Assembly (NCBI GenBank): GCA_030615605.1
Contig: JAUWYY010000002.1
Coordinates: 186,001-250,000, forward strand
Reading direction: 5' to 3'
Length of the DNA stretch: 64,000 nucleotides
From: a bacterium
GTDB taxonomy: Bacteria > Armatimonadota > Zipacnadia > Zipacnadales > Zipacnadaceae
Numbering within the stretch: position 1 is the first letter of the stretch; the number at the start of each line of letters is the position of its first letter. Made by a program: the position numbers and the translations under genes. Below the pieces are notes generated by a model. It saw only the letters and a list, made by a program, of their open reading frames with translations. It did not search any database and was not told where the DNA came from. Shown here one piece after another: positions 20,401 through 30,830 of the stretch.

Positions 20401-20913
20401 ATGAGCAGACTTACAGTTGCACTGATGGTGGCAGCTATGCTGGCGTTGGCCAGCGTGGCCTTCGGGCAAGGCTACTTCGGCCAGGTCTACGACGACGACG
20501 CCTACAAGGCATGGCAGGTCCGGGCCGGCTACTACGATCTAGGTGACCTCGGTAGCGATATTGGCTTCGGGGCCGACTATATGGCCCGAGACTGGATGGC
20601 CAGCGCTGACTACGTCACGACCAGCGCGTTCGGCGATGACTTCGACATCTGGTCGCTTTCCGGCACCTATCTCAAGCGGATGGCGGAAAAGCCGGGCACC
20701 TATTACGGCGCCGGCGCGGGCTGGTATGACGTTAGTGGGGGCGGCGACAGTGATGGCAGCCTTGGCTATCACGTCCTGTTTGGCACCGAATTCGGGTCGC
20801 CTGATCGGTTTGGCGAGCCGGCCTGGTTCGCTCAGGCCCGCTATGTGTTCGGCACTGACTTTGACGGTGGCGACATTGACGGCTTCCAGGCATCCGTTGG
20901 GCGCCGCTTCTAA
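20401..20913 (+). CDS. Small outer membrane beta-barrel protein
   Basis: Signal peptide 'MSRLTVALMVAAMLALASVAFGQ', alternating beta-strand pattern, C-terminal aromatic residue (ASVGRRF). Confidence 0.65.
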   Translation: MSRLTVALMVAAMLALASVAFGQGYFGQVYDDDAYKAWQVRAGYYDLGDLGSDIGFGADYMARDWMASADYVTTSAFGDDFDIWSLSGTYLKRMAEKPGTYYGAGAGWYDVSGGGDSDGSLGYHVLFGTEFGSPDRFGEPAWFAQARYVFGTDFDGGDIDGFQASVGRRF

Positions 20914-21028
20914 GCAGCCTTGCCTATAGCAGAACCGCTCGCAATCATAGTCCACTGCTGGATGACCAGCGGTGGGCTGACTTTTGGCCATAGGCCGGCA
21001 GTTGCCAGGGGATAACCGGACATAACAA

Positions 21029-21061
21029 GAAGCCCCAGGAGAACAATAGGCCTGGGGCTTC
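21029..21061. terminator. Perfect 11-bp stem hairpin between convergent genes (likely bidirectional terminator)
   Basis: GAAGCCCCAGG-N11-CCTGGGGCTTC between the barrel gene (+) and eno (-). Confidence 0.75.
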
Positions 21062-21100
21062 GTTGCGTGTTATTCGATTGAAGCAAACTCAGTGAGCAGC

Positions 21101-22435
<1,335 letters not shown>

Positions 22436-22443
22436 TCACAGGC

Positions 22444-22460
22444 ACAGGCGAGACGCCTGT
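22444..22460. repeat. Short hairpin repeat ACAGGCGAGACGCCTGT
   Basis: Perfect 7-bp stem, related to 41891-41907. Confidence 0.6.
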
Positions 22461-22488
22461 CCTACCGACAGCGGTTTCCTATGCACTC

Positions 22489-25188
22489 TCAGCGCGGGTT
22501 CTCCACCTGTGCCTGGGCGGCGGCCAGGCGGGCGATGGGCACGCGCAGCGGCGCGCAACTTACATAGTCCAGCCCTATCTCATGGCAGAAGTGGACTGAG
22601 CGAGGCTCGCCGCCGTGCTCGCCGCAGATGCCCAATTCCAAATCGGGATTGGCCTCCCGGCCCTTTTCGACCGCCATCCGCATCAGCTCGCCGACGCCGT
22701 CGCGGTCAATTGATTCGAAGGGACTGACCGCAATGATGCGCTGTTCGATGTAAGCCGGGATGAACTTGCCCTCCACATCGTCACGACTGAAGCCGAAGGC
22801 CATCTGGGTGAGGTCGTTGGTGCCGAAGCTGAAGAAATCGGCGATGCGGGCGATATCATCGGCCACCAGGCAGGCGCGCGGGATTTCAATCATCGTCCCG
22901 ATCACATACTCGAACTCGACACCCTGCTCGTCCATGACCTCCTGAGCGACTTCTTCGGCATACCCCCTGAGGATCTCCAGCTCGCCGAGGATACCAACCA
23001 GGGGGATCATAACCTCGGGAACGGGGTTGTAGCCTTCCTTCTCAAGCTGGCAGGCAGCCTCGAAGATGGCACGCACCTGCATCTTGTAGATCATCGGGAA
23101 AGTAACTCCCAGCCGGCAGCCGCGATGCCCCAGCATCGGGTTAAACTCGTGGAGGTTGGCAGCGATGTCTCGGATCTCCTTGGGAGTCTTGCCGCTGACC
23201 TGGGCAGCAGCCTGGATGCTCTCCGCGTCTTTGGGCAGGAACTCGTGCAGCGGCGGGTCGAGCAGTCGGATGATGACCGGCAGATTGTCCATCGCCTTCA
23301 ATATCCCGTAGAAGTCATCGCGCTGATAGGGCAGCAAGGCATTGGCGGCCTCGGTCATAGCTTGTTCGGAGTCGGACAGAATCATCTTCTGGAAGTTCAG
23401 CAGGCGATCCTCACCGAAGAACATATGCTCGGTGCGGGTCAGGCCGATGCCGGCTGCGCCCAGCGTGCGGGCCAGTGTGGCATCCTCCGGAGTGTCGGCG
23501 TTTGTGCGCACGCCCAGCTTGCGGATCTTACCAGCCCAGGGCATGAACTCGGCGAAGTACTGGTAATCCTCGGACTGCTCCGGCTCAAGCTCGCCGCGCA
23601 ATACCTGAATGATATCGGAGTCCACTGTATCCACATCGCCCAGCATTACCTCGCCGGTGGTGCCGTCAATGGAGACATAGTCGCCCTCGTTGACGACCTG
23701 GCCATTGACCGTGAACTGCTTCGTGCCGTAGTCTATATCAATAGCGCTGCAGCCGACCACGCAGGGCTTGCCCATTTGCCGACCTACCACTGCCGCGTGC
23801 GAGGTCTTCCCTCCCAGCATAGTCAAAATTCCCTGGGAGGCGGCCATCCCCCGAATGTCCTCTGGGGAGGTCTCGTGACGCACCAGGACTACGCGGTTGC
23901 CGGCCTGCGCTTCTTCGGTGGCCCGCTCGGAGGTGAATACCACCTCGCCGGCGGCTGCCCCGGGGGAGGCGGCTACGCCCATGGCCACCGCTTCCGGCTT
24001 GGCCTCGGGATTGAACTGGCGGTGCAGAAGCTGGTCGAGCTGGTCGGGATCAACCATCATGACTGCTTCTTCTTCCGTGATGAGGCCCTCGTGGACCATA
24101 TCCACTGCTATTCTGACGGCAGCGCGGGCAGTGCGCTTGCCGTCACGGGTCTGCAGCATCCACAGCTTGCCCTGCTCGACAGTAAACTCAACATCTTCCA
24201 TATCGTGGTAGAACTGCTCGAGCTTCTCGCAGATATCTGCAAACTCCGCATAGATCTGCGGCATACGCTCTTCCAGGTCGGAGATGGGCACCGGAGTGCG
24301 GATACCGGCCACGACATCCTCGCCCTGGGCGTTAACCAGGTAGTCACCGTAGATCTCCCTCTCGCCGGTAGCCGGGTCACGAGTGAAAGCCACGCCGGTA
24401 CCGCTGCCCTCTCCCAGATTGCCAAAGACCATGGTCTGGACATTGACAGCAGTGCCCAGGTCATGAGGAATACCATTTAGCTCCCGATAGGCGATGGCCC
24501 GGTCGTTGTCCCACGACGAGAAGACCGCCCGAATAGTGGCAAACAGTTGTGTCGCCGGATCAGTGGGGAAGTCTTCGCCCAGGTGTTGCTTGTATACCTG
24601 CTTCTCGCGCTCGACAACCTGCTTGAGACCCTCCGAGGAGACGTCCACGTCCTCCGTAACGCCTTCTTCCTGTTTGACCTCATCCAGGCACTGCTCAAAC
24701 AGCTCGCGGTTGATGCCTCTGACCACGTTGCCGAACATCATAATGAGGCGCCGATAGGCATCCCACACGAAGCGCTCATCGCCGGTCAGTTCGACCAACG
24801 CCGCGGCGACCTCGTCGTTCATACCGAGGTTGAGCACTGTATCCATCATCCCCGGCATGCTGAACTTCGACCCCGACCGCGCCGAGACCAGCAGAGGATT
24901 GTCCGGGTTACCAATATTCTTTTCCACCCACTGTTCGAGCTTCTCGATGCTCGCCATGACCTCTTCCTCGAGGCCGGCGGGCAGCTCGCCAGTTTCAACA
25001 TACTCGATACAGGTATCAGTGGTTATGGTAAACCCCGGCGGCACCGGAATCTCGGCATTAGTCATCAGGCACAGGTTAGAACCCTTGCCTCCCAGCAGGT
25101 CCTTCAGGCCGCGGCCCTCAGCTTCCAATTTCTGGGCCAGCGAGTCCATATCTTCGTTGTACATATAACATCGTTTGAAATCTGACAT
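22489..25188 (-). CDS. ppdK: Pyruvate, phosphate dikinase
   Basis: 'GGKGSNLCLMTNAEIPVPPGFTITTD', 'GGKTSHAAVVGRQMGKPCVVGC', 'FGTNDLTQMAFGFSRDD', 'GICGEHGGEPRSV'. Confidence 0.98.
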   Translation of the reverse strand: MSDFKRCYMYNEDMDSLAQKLEAEGRGLKDLLGGKGSNLCLMTNAEIPVPPGFTITTDTCIEYVETGELPAGLEEEVMASIEKLEQWVEKNIGNPDNPLLVSARSGSKFSMPGMMDTVLNLGMNDEVAAALVELTGDERFVWDAYRRLIMMFGNVVRGINRELFEQCLDEVKQEEGVTEDVDVSSEGLKQVVEREKQVYKQHLGEDFPTDPATQLFATIRAVFSSWDNDRAIAYRELNGIPHDLGTAVNVQTMVFGNLGEGSGTGVAFTRDPATGEREIYGDYLVNAQGEDVVAGIRTPVPISDLEERMPQIYAEFADICEKLEQFYHDMEDVEFTVEQGKLWMLQTRDGKRTARAAVRIAVDMVHEGLITEEEAVMMVDPDQLDQLLHRQFNPEAKPEAVAMGVAASPGAAAGEVVFTSERATEEAQAGNRVVLVRHETSPEDIRGMAASQGILTMLGGKTSHAAVVGRQMGKPCVVGCSAIDIDYGTKQFTVNGQVVNEGDYVSIDGTTGEVMLGDVDTVDSDIIQVLRGELEPEQSEDYQYFAEFMPWAGKIRKLGVRTNADTPEDATLARTLGAAGIGLTRTEHMFFGEDRLLNFQKMILSDSEQAMTEAANALLPYQRDDFYGILKAMDNLPVIIRLLDPPLHEFLPKDAESIQAAAQVSGKTPKEIRDIAANLHEFNPMLGHRGCRLGVTFPMIYKMQVRAIFEAACQLEKEGYNPVPEVMIPLVGILGELEILRGYAEEVAQEVMDEQGVEFEYVIGTMIEIPRACLVADDIARIADFFSFGTNDLTQMAFGFSRDDVEGKFIPAYIEQRIIAVSPFESIDRDGVGELMRMAVEKGREANPDLELGICGEHGGEPRSVHFCHEIGLDYVSCAPLRVPIARLAAAQAQVENPR

Positions 25189-25224
25189 CCTCGACCTCCT
25201 ATATCAGTCTGCGAAGAGCTAACT

Positions 25225-25527
25225 CTAAGACTCTACTTCATCAATTTGTTGCGAGCTGAGCAACTCCGAGTACTCATCGCGCTTCTTGCGCGGCACCGGA
25301 CGCTGTGGAAGCTGCAATATACGATATTTGCGAATTCTCATTCCAGTCTTGATGGTAATCCGCTGGCCGACCTGGACGGAAGTGGCCGGCTTGACAACAT
25401 TTCCGTCTACCTCCACCAGCCCCTCGTCACAGGCTTGCTTGGCTTGCGTGCGACGGGGGATGCAACCAGCGTTGGCCAGGAACTGATCCAACCTCATCTG
25501 TTCTGAGCTATCTTGGCTTGCTCCCAC
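25225..25527 (-). CDS. S4-domain RNA-binding protein (RqcP/Hsp15-like)
   Basis: 'MRLDQFLANAGCIPRRTQAKQACDEGLVEVDGNVVKPATSVQVGQRI'; overlaps the mazG end. Confidence 0.85.
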   Translation of the reverse strand: MGASQDSSEQMRLDQFLANAGCIPRRTQAKQACDEGLVEVDGNVVKPATSVQVGQRITIKTGMRIRKYRILQLPQRPVPRKKRDEYSELLSSQQIDEVES

Positions 25528-26273
25528 AGCTCGTCAAGTTCCTCCAAAGTCATCTCCGACAGCTTGCGGCCCTGGGCCGCTGCTTGTTGCTCTACTTGGC
25601 GGAAGCGCTGTTCAAATCGCCGGTTACCTACCCGCAGCGCATCCTCGGCATACACACCTAGAAAGCGGGCCAGGTTTACTACCGCAAACGACAGATCACC
25701 AAGTTCGTGGGCGACGGCTTCGTCTGAGCAGCTATCAGCAGCTTCCCGCAGCTCCTCGATTTCCTCAAACAGCTTTCGCCAGGGGCCTTCTATGCTATCC
25801 CAGTCAAATCCGACTCGAGCCGCCTTCTTTTGCAACTCCTGGGCTTGCTGAAGGGCCGGCAGCGACCTGGGGACTCCGTCCAATACCGACTGGCGCGGCT
25901 CCGTATCAGCCTCGTGTTGCTTAAGCTGCTCCCAATTGTCCACCACTTCGTCACTGTCGGCAACCTCGACATCACCGAACACGTGGGGATGGCGATAGAT
26001 GAGCTTATCAGTGATGAGGCCAATGACGTCGCTGATATCAAAGCCATCCTGCTCAGCGGCAATCTGTGCGTACATTACCACCATCAGCAGGACATCACCA
26101 AGTTCGCCGCACAGCTTCTCATCAGCGCCTGTGTCGGCTGCCTCCAGGACCTCGTAGACTTCCTCCAACAGGTAATGTCTGAGGCTTGCGTGGTCCTGCT
26201 CGCGGTCCCAGGGACAGCCCTCCGGGCTGCGCAGCGTGGCTATAACTTCTATAAGACGATCAAATTCGTTCAT
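25494..26273 (-). CDS. mazG: Nucleoside triphosphate pyrophosphohydrolase MazG
   Basis: 'LRSPEGCPWDREQDHASLRHYLLEEVYEVLEAAD...LCGELGDVLLMVVMYAQIA', second MazG domain at C-terminus. Confidence 0.96.
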   Translation of the reverse strand: MNEFDRLIEVIATLRSPEGCPWDREQDHASLRHYLLEEVYEVLEAADTGADEKLCGELGDVLLMVVMYAQIAAEQDGFDISDVIGLITDKLIYRHPHVFGDVEVADSDEVVDNWEQLKQHEADTEPRQSVLDGVPRSLPALQQAQELQKKAARVGFDWDSIEGPWRKLFEEIEELREAADSCSDEAVAHELGDLSFAVVNLARFLGVYAEDALRVGNRRFEQRFRQVEQQAAAQGRKLSEMTLEELDELWEQAKIAQNR

Positions 26274-26360
26274 CCGTTCATCTTACCCGTATACTTTCAC
26301 CGACCAGCAACCGCGCTACGCTGCGGTTGCTGGCATAGTAATCTCGTGCAACCCCGGGGG

Positions 26361-27464
26361 CTACTCGCCCTGCCCAGTAGGTGGTGGCGCCGGCTGCGCC
26401 GGCTCGGGAGTGATTACTAGTGGTGACTGCTGGCCGCCAAATTCAGGTAGCTCCTGAGGCCCGGCGTATATCTTGCTCATCTCGCTGAACTCGGGGGCCA
26501 CGATTTTCACGACAGCCTCCTGCCGTAGTTGCCTGAGCAACCCATCAAGGGGAACTGCTCTCGACCCCTTGAACTCTTCGGTCACCTGTTCTTTCGCACT
26601 CTCAAATGTGGCCGTCTCCGCGGGCAAGCGTTGCTCAATCTGCAGCACATACCAGCCCCGCTGAGTCTCCATAGGGCCGAGAATCTCGCCTTCTTCCGCA
26701 TCAGACACCACTTCCCGCAGTTCCATCGGGAAGATCTGGTCAATGGGGGTGATGGGGCGCTGACCACCATATTGGCGAGTCGCCGGGCTGACCGAGAACT
26801 GCCCGGCAACAGCAGCGAAGCTGGCTCCTTCTTTCCTCAGCGCCGCCAGAGCTTGCTCGGCCTGTTGCTGACCTGGCGTAACTATCTCGCTAATCTTCAC
26901 CCGCAGTGGTTTGTCGTACCGGCCCTTGTTTTCCTCATAGAACTGCTTCAATTGCTCCTCGGTGACGACAACATCTTTCGTAGCCAGCATCGTGACCTTC
27001 GTCGACAGCTCCAGATCCTCACGCAGCTTCTCCAGAGTCATACCACGCGCTGCCAAAGCGTCCTGAAAGGCCTGTGGCGACGGCGCGCCGATCTCTCTCT
27101 GTATCTCCTCAATGCGTGCGGCGATTTCCTGCTCCGATAGCACCAGGCCTGCTTTCTCGAACGCATCCTCTATAATCTGCTGGTCAATCATCACTTGCAG
27201 GACTCGTTCACCAAACGCCTCCTTGAGCTTATCAACAAACTCCTTCTCAGTAATCCGGTCACCATTCACCACAGCTACCGGTTTCTCGTCGCAACCGGCG
27301 ATGACGATTAGAATGCAGCCAAAAAGAAAAATGGCCAGGCCAATTTGCTTAGTTGGGAAAGGCACGGTAAACTTCAACTCCTTTGTTAGTGCAGCAAATG
27401 TCATATATGCCAAACTTAGCGATATTATATCACAACCGTGTCCTAAAGCAAAGGAGCTTGCCAC
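26361..27464 (-). CDS. SurA/PrsA-like parvulin peptidyl-prolyl isomerase (lipoprotein-like)
   Basis: 'LFGCILIVIAGCDEKPVAVVNGDRITEKEFVDKL' lipobox plus SurA N-domain; rotamase block 'ALRKEGASFAAVAGQFSVSPATRQYGGQRPI'. Confidence 0.88.
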   Translation of the reverse strand: MASSFALGHGCDIISLSLAYMTFAALTKELKFTVPFPTKQIGLAIFLFGCILIVIAGCDEKPVAVVNGDRITEKEFVDKLKEAFGERVLQVMIDQQIIEDAFEKAGLVLSEQEIAARIEEIQREIGAPSPQAFQDALAARGMTLEKLREDLELSTKVTMLATKDVVVTEEQLKQFYEENKGRYDKPLRVKISEIVTPGQQQAEQALAALRKEGASFAAVAGQFSVSPATRQYGGQRPITPIDQIFPMELREVVSDAEEGEILGPMETQRGWYVLQIEQRLPAETATFESAKEQVTEEFKGSRAVPLDGLLRQLRQEAVVKIVAPEFSEMSKIYAGPQELPEFGGQQSPLVITPEPAQPAPPPTGQGE

Positions 27465-27518
27465 CGGCCATCAAACCCGCTATCCTATAGTTAAACGCAC
27501 TACCGAGGAGGTATCAGT

Positions 27519-27938
27519 TTGAGCAACCTGACCCGATTTGGCATCTCCATTGATGACAAGCTACTGCAGACATTCGATCAACTCATCGAGACGGCCGGCT
27601 ACCAAAGCCGGTCAGAGGCCATCCGCGATCTGATCCGCAACTACCTGGTGCAAAGCCAGTGGGAAGACTCCCAAAGCCCCGTGGTTGGCACTATCACCCT
27701 GGTCTATGACCACCACACCGCCAACATTGAACATCAACTCACCCATCAGCAGCACGAACATGTCGGCCAGATCTGTGCCAGCACTCACGTCCACCTTGAC
27801 CAGCGCAACTGCCTGGAGGTCATCATAGTGAGGGGGCCCGTGCGGATGATCCGCAGCCTGGCCGACCATCTCATCGCCCAACGCGGTGTCAAGCACGGCC
27901 ATCTAACCTGCACCACCACCGGCGCGGCACTGACTTAG
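27519..27938 (+). CDS. nikR: Nickel-responsive transcriptional regulator NikR
   Basis: RHH 'TRFGISIDDKLLQTFDQLIETAGYQSRSEAIRDLIRNYLV' plus nickel-site region 'YDHH...HVGQICASTHVHLDQRNCLEVIIVRG'; TTG start with GAGGAGG. Confidence 0.95.
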   Translation: MSNLTRFGISIDDKLLQTFDQLIETAGYQSRSEAIRDLIRNYLVQSQWEDSQSPVVGTITLVYDHHTANIEHQLTHQQHEHVGQICASTHVHLDQRNCLEVIIVRGPVRMIRSLADHLIAQRGVKHGHLTCTTTGAALT

Positions 27939-28099
27939 GGCAAACTGCTAGCCAGTGAGAGAAAGCGGCAGGCAGACGGAACATTTAGGGGTGCCAGAGT
28001 GTTGTAAGCAAGTAACAACTCGTCTGCTGTAGCTATCTTTGCCCCCGGAGGTTTTTCCTGGCGCTCTCAAATAAGGCCAGTAACCGGGGAATGAGGCAG

Positions 28100-28141
28100 C
28101 CGCCCAGCGTATGAGTTTGGGAAGACTCATACGCTCGGCGG
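28100..28141. terminator. Strong stem-loop overlapping the stop codon of the MFS gene
   Basis: AGCGTATGAGT-loop-ACTCATACGCT extended by CCGCC/GGCGG with one mismatch; no U-tract. Confidence 0.55.
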
Positions 28142-29446
28142 TATTTCTTGTTCCTCATTCCTGGGCTCGCCTAGCTTGAGCGCGTTGATCAGCAAGCCAA
28201 TGCCTGCGACCAGACTCAGCATGAACCCCAGATGGTAATGTCCCGCAGGCCCGATCACCAACGCACCTACCAAAGGCATCCACGCCAGCGGTATCAGAAC
28301 GCTGAAATAGAACCCCAGATAGGTGGGTCTGGTGCGGCCATCACTTATTTCCAGCAAGTAATTGGTCTGGCCCAGAAACTGGCTGCTGAGCAATAGCCCG
28401 GCCACGGCAAAGACCAGCACAAAGTAGCCCCCGCGTAGATCAATGCCACTGCCGGGGAACAGCACAGCTTGCGGTATCCGTGGTGCTAGCAAAATCATCG
28501 CAGGTAAGGCAATAGCGCAAATGCCTGAGATCACTAACAGCAGCCGGTTACCTATATTATCAGAGATGTGGCTCCACAGAATGCTGGCCCCCGACACGCT
28601 CAGCATCCGCGCTATCAGAAACAGCCCGACTAGCGCCTTGGCCACGGCTCCGACCTGCAGAGCAAAGGGCACAATAAAGGGTAGGCACAGAGCCTGAGCA
28701 ATCTCGAAGAACGCCCGCACCCGCACCAGCCGGCGGAAATTGGCGTCGCGGCGAAACAGCCGCGGCCCTCGTGCTAACTGCTTGCCCAGCGGCAACCGGC
28801 GACTGCGGCTGGTGTGGGGCGACTCTTTCATAAAGCAGAACGCCCCCCAACCCACCAGACCGGTAATTGCTGTAAGTAGAGCCAGATGAGCGTAGTTATC
28901 CGGAAAAGTAAATCCGCTGGCCTCGCTGAGCACGTGTTTCACATACAGGCCTGCTCCCAAGCTGGCTAGCCCGCCCAACACAAAGCGCAACCCGAAAAAC
29001 TTGCCCCGCCACGTCACCGGGATAGTATCTCCGATAATGCCGAAGAACGGGGTGATTGCCACACCCGCAGCGGAGGCAAATGCAAACAGAAATACCGCAA
29101 CTACGATGAACAATGTCAACGGCTGGCTGACGCCCACAAACACGATGGCTAACCAGATGGTGAAGCGGAGGATAATCCTGACGACTGTTGATAGGCGGTA
29201 GTACGGCATATATCGCGGCTGGCTTTCGAAAACGTTGGCCAGTATTGCCTGGGGCCAATACATCCCCATGGTAATCAGCGAGATGAGAATGCCGACCCAG
29301 ATGACACTACCACCCATCAGGTCCAACGCAAAAACAGTGAGAACAGTAGTTGGGTCCAGGAAGGCAATTGAAGTCCATATGAGCGTTCCGTTAACTACGC
29401 CCAGCCAGAAGTTTCGCGGCGACAGCTCAGCTTGTTCTTCAGCCAT
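28127..29446 (-). CDS. MFS transporter
   Basis: ~12 TM segments, MFS_1-type layout. Confidence 0.75.
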   Translation of the reverse strand: MAEEQAELSPRNFWLGVVNGTLIWTSIAFLDPTTVLTVFALDLMGGSVIWVGILISLITMGMYWPQAILANVFESQPRYMPYYRLSTVVRIILRFTIWLAIVFVGVSQPLTLFIVVAVFLFAFASAAGVAITPFFGIIGDTIPVTWRGKFFGLRFVLGGLASLGAGLYVKHVLSEASGFTFPDNYAHLALLTAITGLVGWGAFCFMKESPHTSRSRRLPLGKQLARGPRLFRRDANFRRLVRVRAFFEIAQALCLPFIVPFALQVGAVAKALVGLFLIARMLSVSGASILWSHISDNIGNRLLLVISGICAIALPAMILLAPRIPQAVLFPGSGIDLRGGYFVLVFAVAGLLLSSQFLGQTNYLLEISDGRTRPTYLGFYFSVLIPLAWMPLVGALVIGPAGHYHLGFMLSLVAGIGLLINALKLGEPRNEEQEIPPSV

Positions 29447-29511
29447 AGCAAAAATGCGGCGACCTCAGCCGCAAGGAGTCCTTGATTAACATAACATAGT
29501 TTGAAAACTGC

Positions 29512-30609
29512 TCAATCCGGCACAGGCAGGGCAACTATCTGGCCGTCAGCCAGGCCGGCTATCACCAGCTCGTCGGTAGCTACCAGCGACCCGACTACCG
29601 GCTCCTGTAGCTCCCAACGGTGACGAACGGCGCCGTTCTGCCGGCTGATAGCAAAGATCTGTCCCGTTAGCGCACCCACGTACAGATATTCTTCGTCCGC
29701 GGCCAAACCGGCGGTTAAGACCACGCCCAAGTCTCGCTCCCACAACTGCCTGGTTGCTTCCCGGTCTGTTGCGACTATCCTTCCGCTACTGCTGGCCAGG
29801 TAGATGCGCTCGTTGTCTGCCACCGGCTGCAGCCGCAGCAGCCCACCGACCTCGACGGTCCGGCACTGCTGGGGCTGTCGCACATCCACGATATACTGCT
29901 GGCCATCATCACAGCCAACGGTCACGGTATGATCGTCTATGGCCAGCGCCGGTCCCATCACCGCAGCTTCCATGCCCACCATGAAAAGCCTGCGGCCCGT
30001 GCCCCGATCTACGCCCACCAGGTGGCCTTCGGTGGTGCCTACGACCACCACACCATCAGCCAGCGCCGCTGCCCCAGCAATCCCGCCCGCACAGTCCGTC
30101 TGCCAGATAAGCACGCCGGTGGGCAGATCCAGACAATACAGATAACCATCGCTGGAACCGACCAGCACCTGTTCGTGGTCTGCAATCGGCCGAGCCTGTA
30201 CCGGCCCCCCTGTCTGATACTTCCAGCACACTTTGCCAGTCTCTACAGACAGGGCGTGGATCTTGAAGTCCTCACTGCCCACAACCAGCAGATCAGAGCT
30301 GAGAGCCGGAGCAGCCGAAAAAGCAAAAGGCCGGTCGTACTCCACCAGTCCGGCCTCTTTCCCCGTAGTAAGCTGAAGTGTGCGCACCCCTCCGCTCGAC
30401 CAGGCGACAAAGAGTTTGCCAGCGTCTGTTGCGAAGTAAGGAACACCCCGGGAAAGTGGGCGATATCGCCACGCCACTGGCTGACGACCTAACAAAGCTA
30501 CGATCAGCAATACTACTGCCAACAGTACAATCGCTCCAGCAATAATGGCCCGGCGTACGTTAGTTTTGCGCCGCCGGCGGCGCTGCCAGCGGCTGCGGTA
30601 ATCAATCAT
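29512..30609 (-). CDS. Membrane-anchored PQQ-like (BamB-type) beta-propeller protein
   Basis: Single N-terminal TM, repeats such as 'LLVVGSEDFKIHALSVETGKVCWKYQTGGPV', 'VLVGSSDGYLYCLDLPTGVLIWQTDCAGG'. Confidence 0.85.
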   Translation of the reverse strand: MIDYRSRWQRRRRRKTNVRRAIIAGAIVLLAVVLLIVALLGRQPVAWRYRPLSRGVPYFATDAGKLFVAWSSGGVRTLQLTTGKEAGLVEYDRPFAFSAAPALSSDLLVVGSEDFKIHALSVETGKVCWKYQTGGPVQARPIADHEQVLVGSSDGYLYCLDLPTGVLIWQTDCAGGIAGAAALADGVVVVGTTEGHLVGVDRGTGRRLFMVGMEAAVMGPALAIDDHTVTVGCDDGQQYIVDVRQPQQCRTVEVGGLLRLQPVADNERIYLASSSGRIVATDREATRQLWERDLGVVLTAGLAADEEYLYVGALTGQIFAISRQNGAVRHRWELQEPVVGSLVATDELVIAGLADGQIVALPVPD

Positions 30610-30718
30610 AACAACTTTCCCTCGCACCGACTCAATATGCCGATTATAACACACCCCCGCCGCGCAGACAATCAGCAGGTGTCCGGCAAGCAAATCGAGA
30701 AAAGTAGCCGGGCCACGG

Positions 30719-30747
30719 TTGTAAGAGGCCTGGAGGTGTTGTATAAT
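30719..30747 (+). promoter_or_regulatory. Sigma-70-type promoter upstream of the CoA-dehydratase activase
   Basis: TTGTAA (30719-30724), 17-nt spacer, TATAAT (30742-30747). Confidence 0.7.
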
Positions 30748-30830
30748 TAAGAGGCCTGAGTGACACGGGTGATCCGCAAGCGTGCTGTCTGAGATATGTC
30801 CCCGCACTGTTTTATGAGGAGACTGCCCTG

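Noticed and set aside
23125-24480. 451-aa ORF on + strand
   Set aside because: Fully antisense to ppdK; composition is typical of high-GC shadow ORFs
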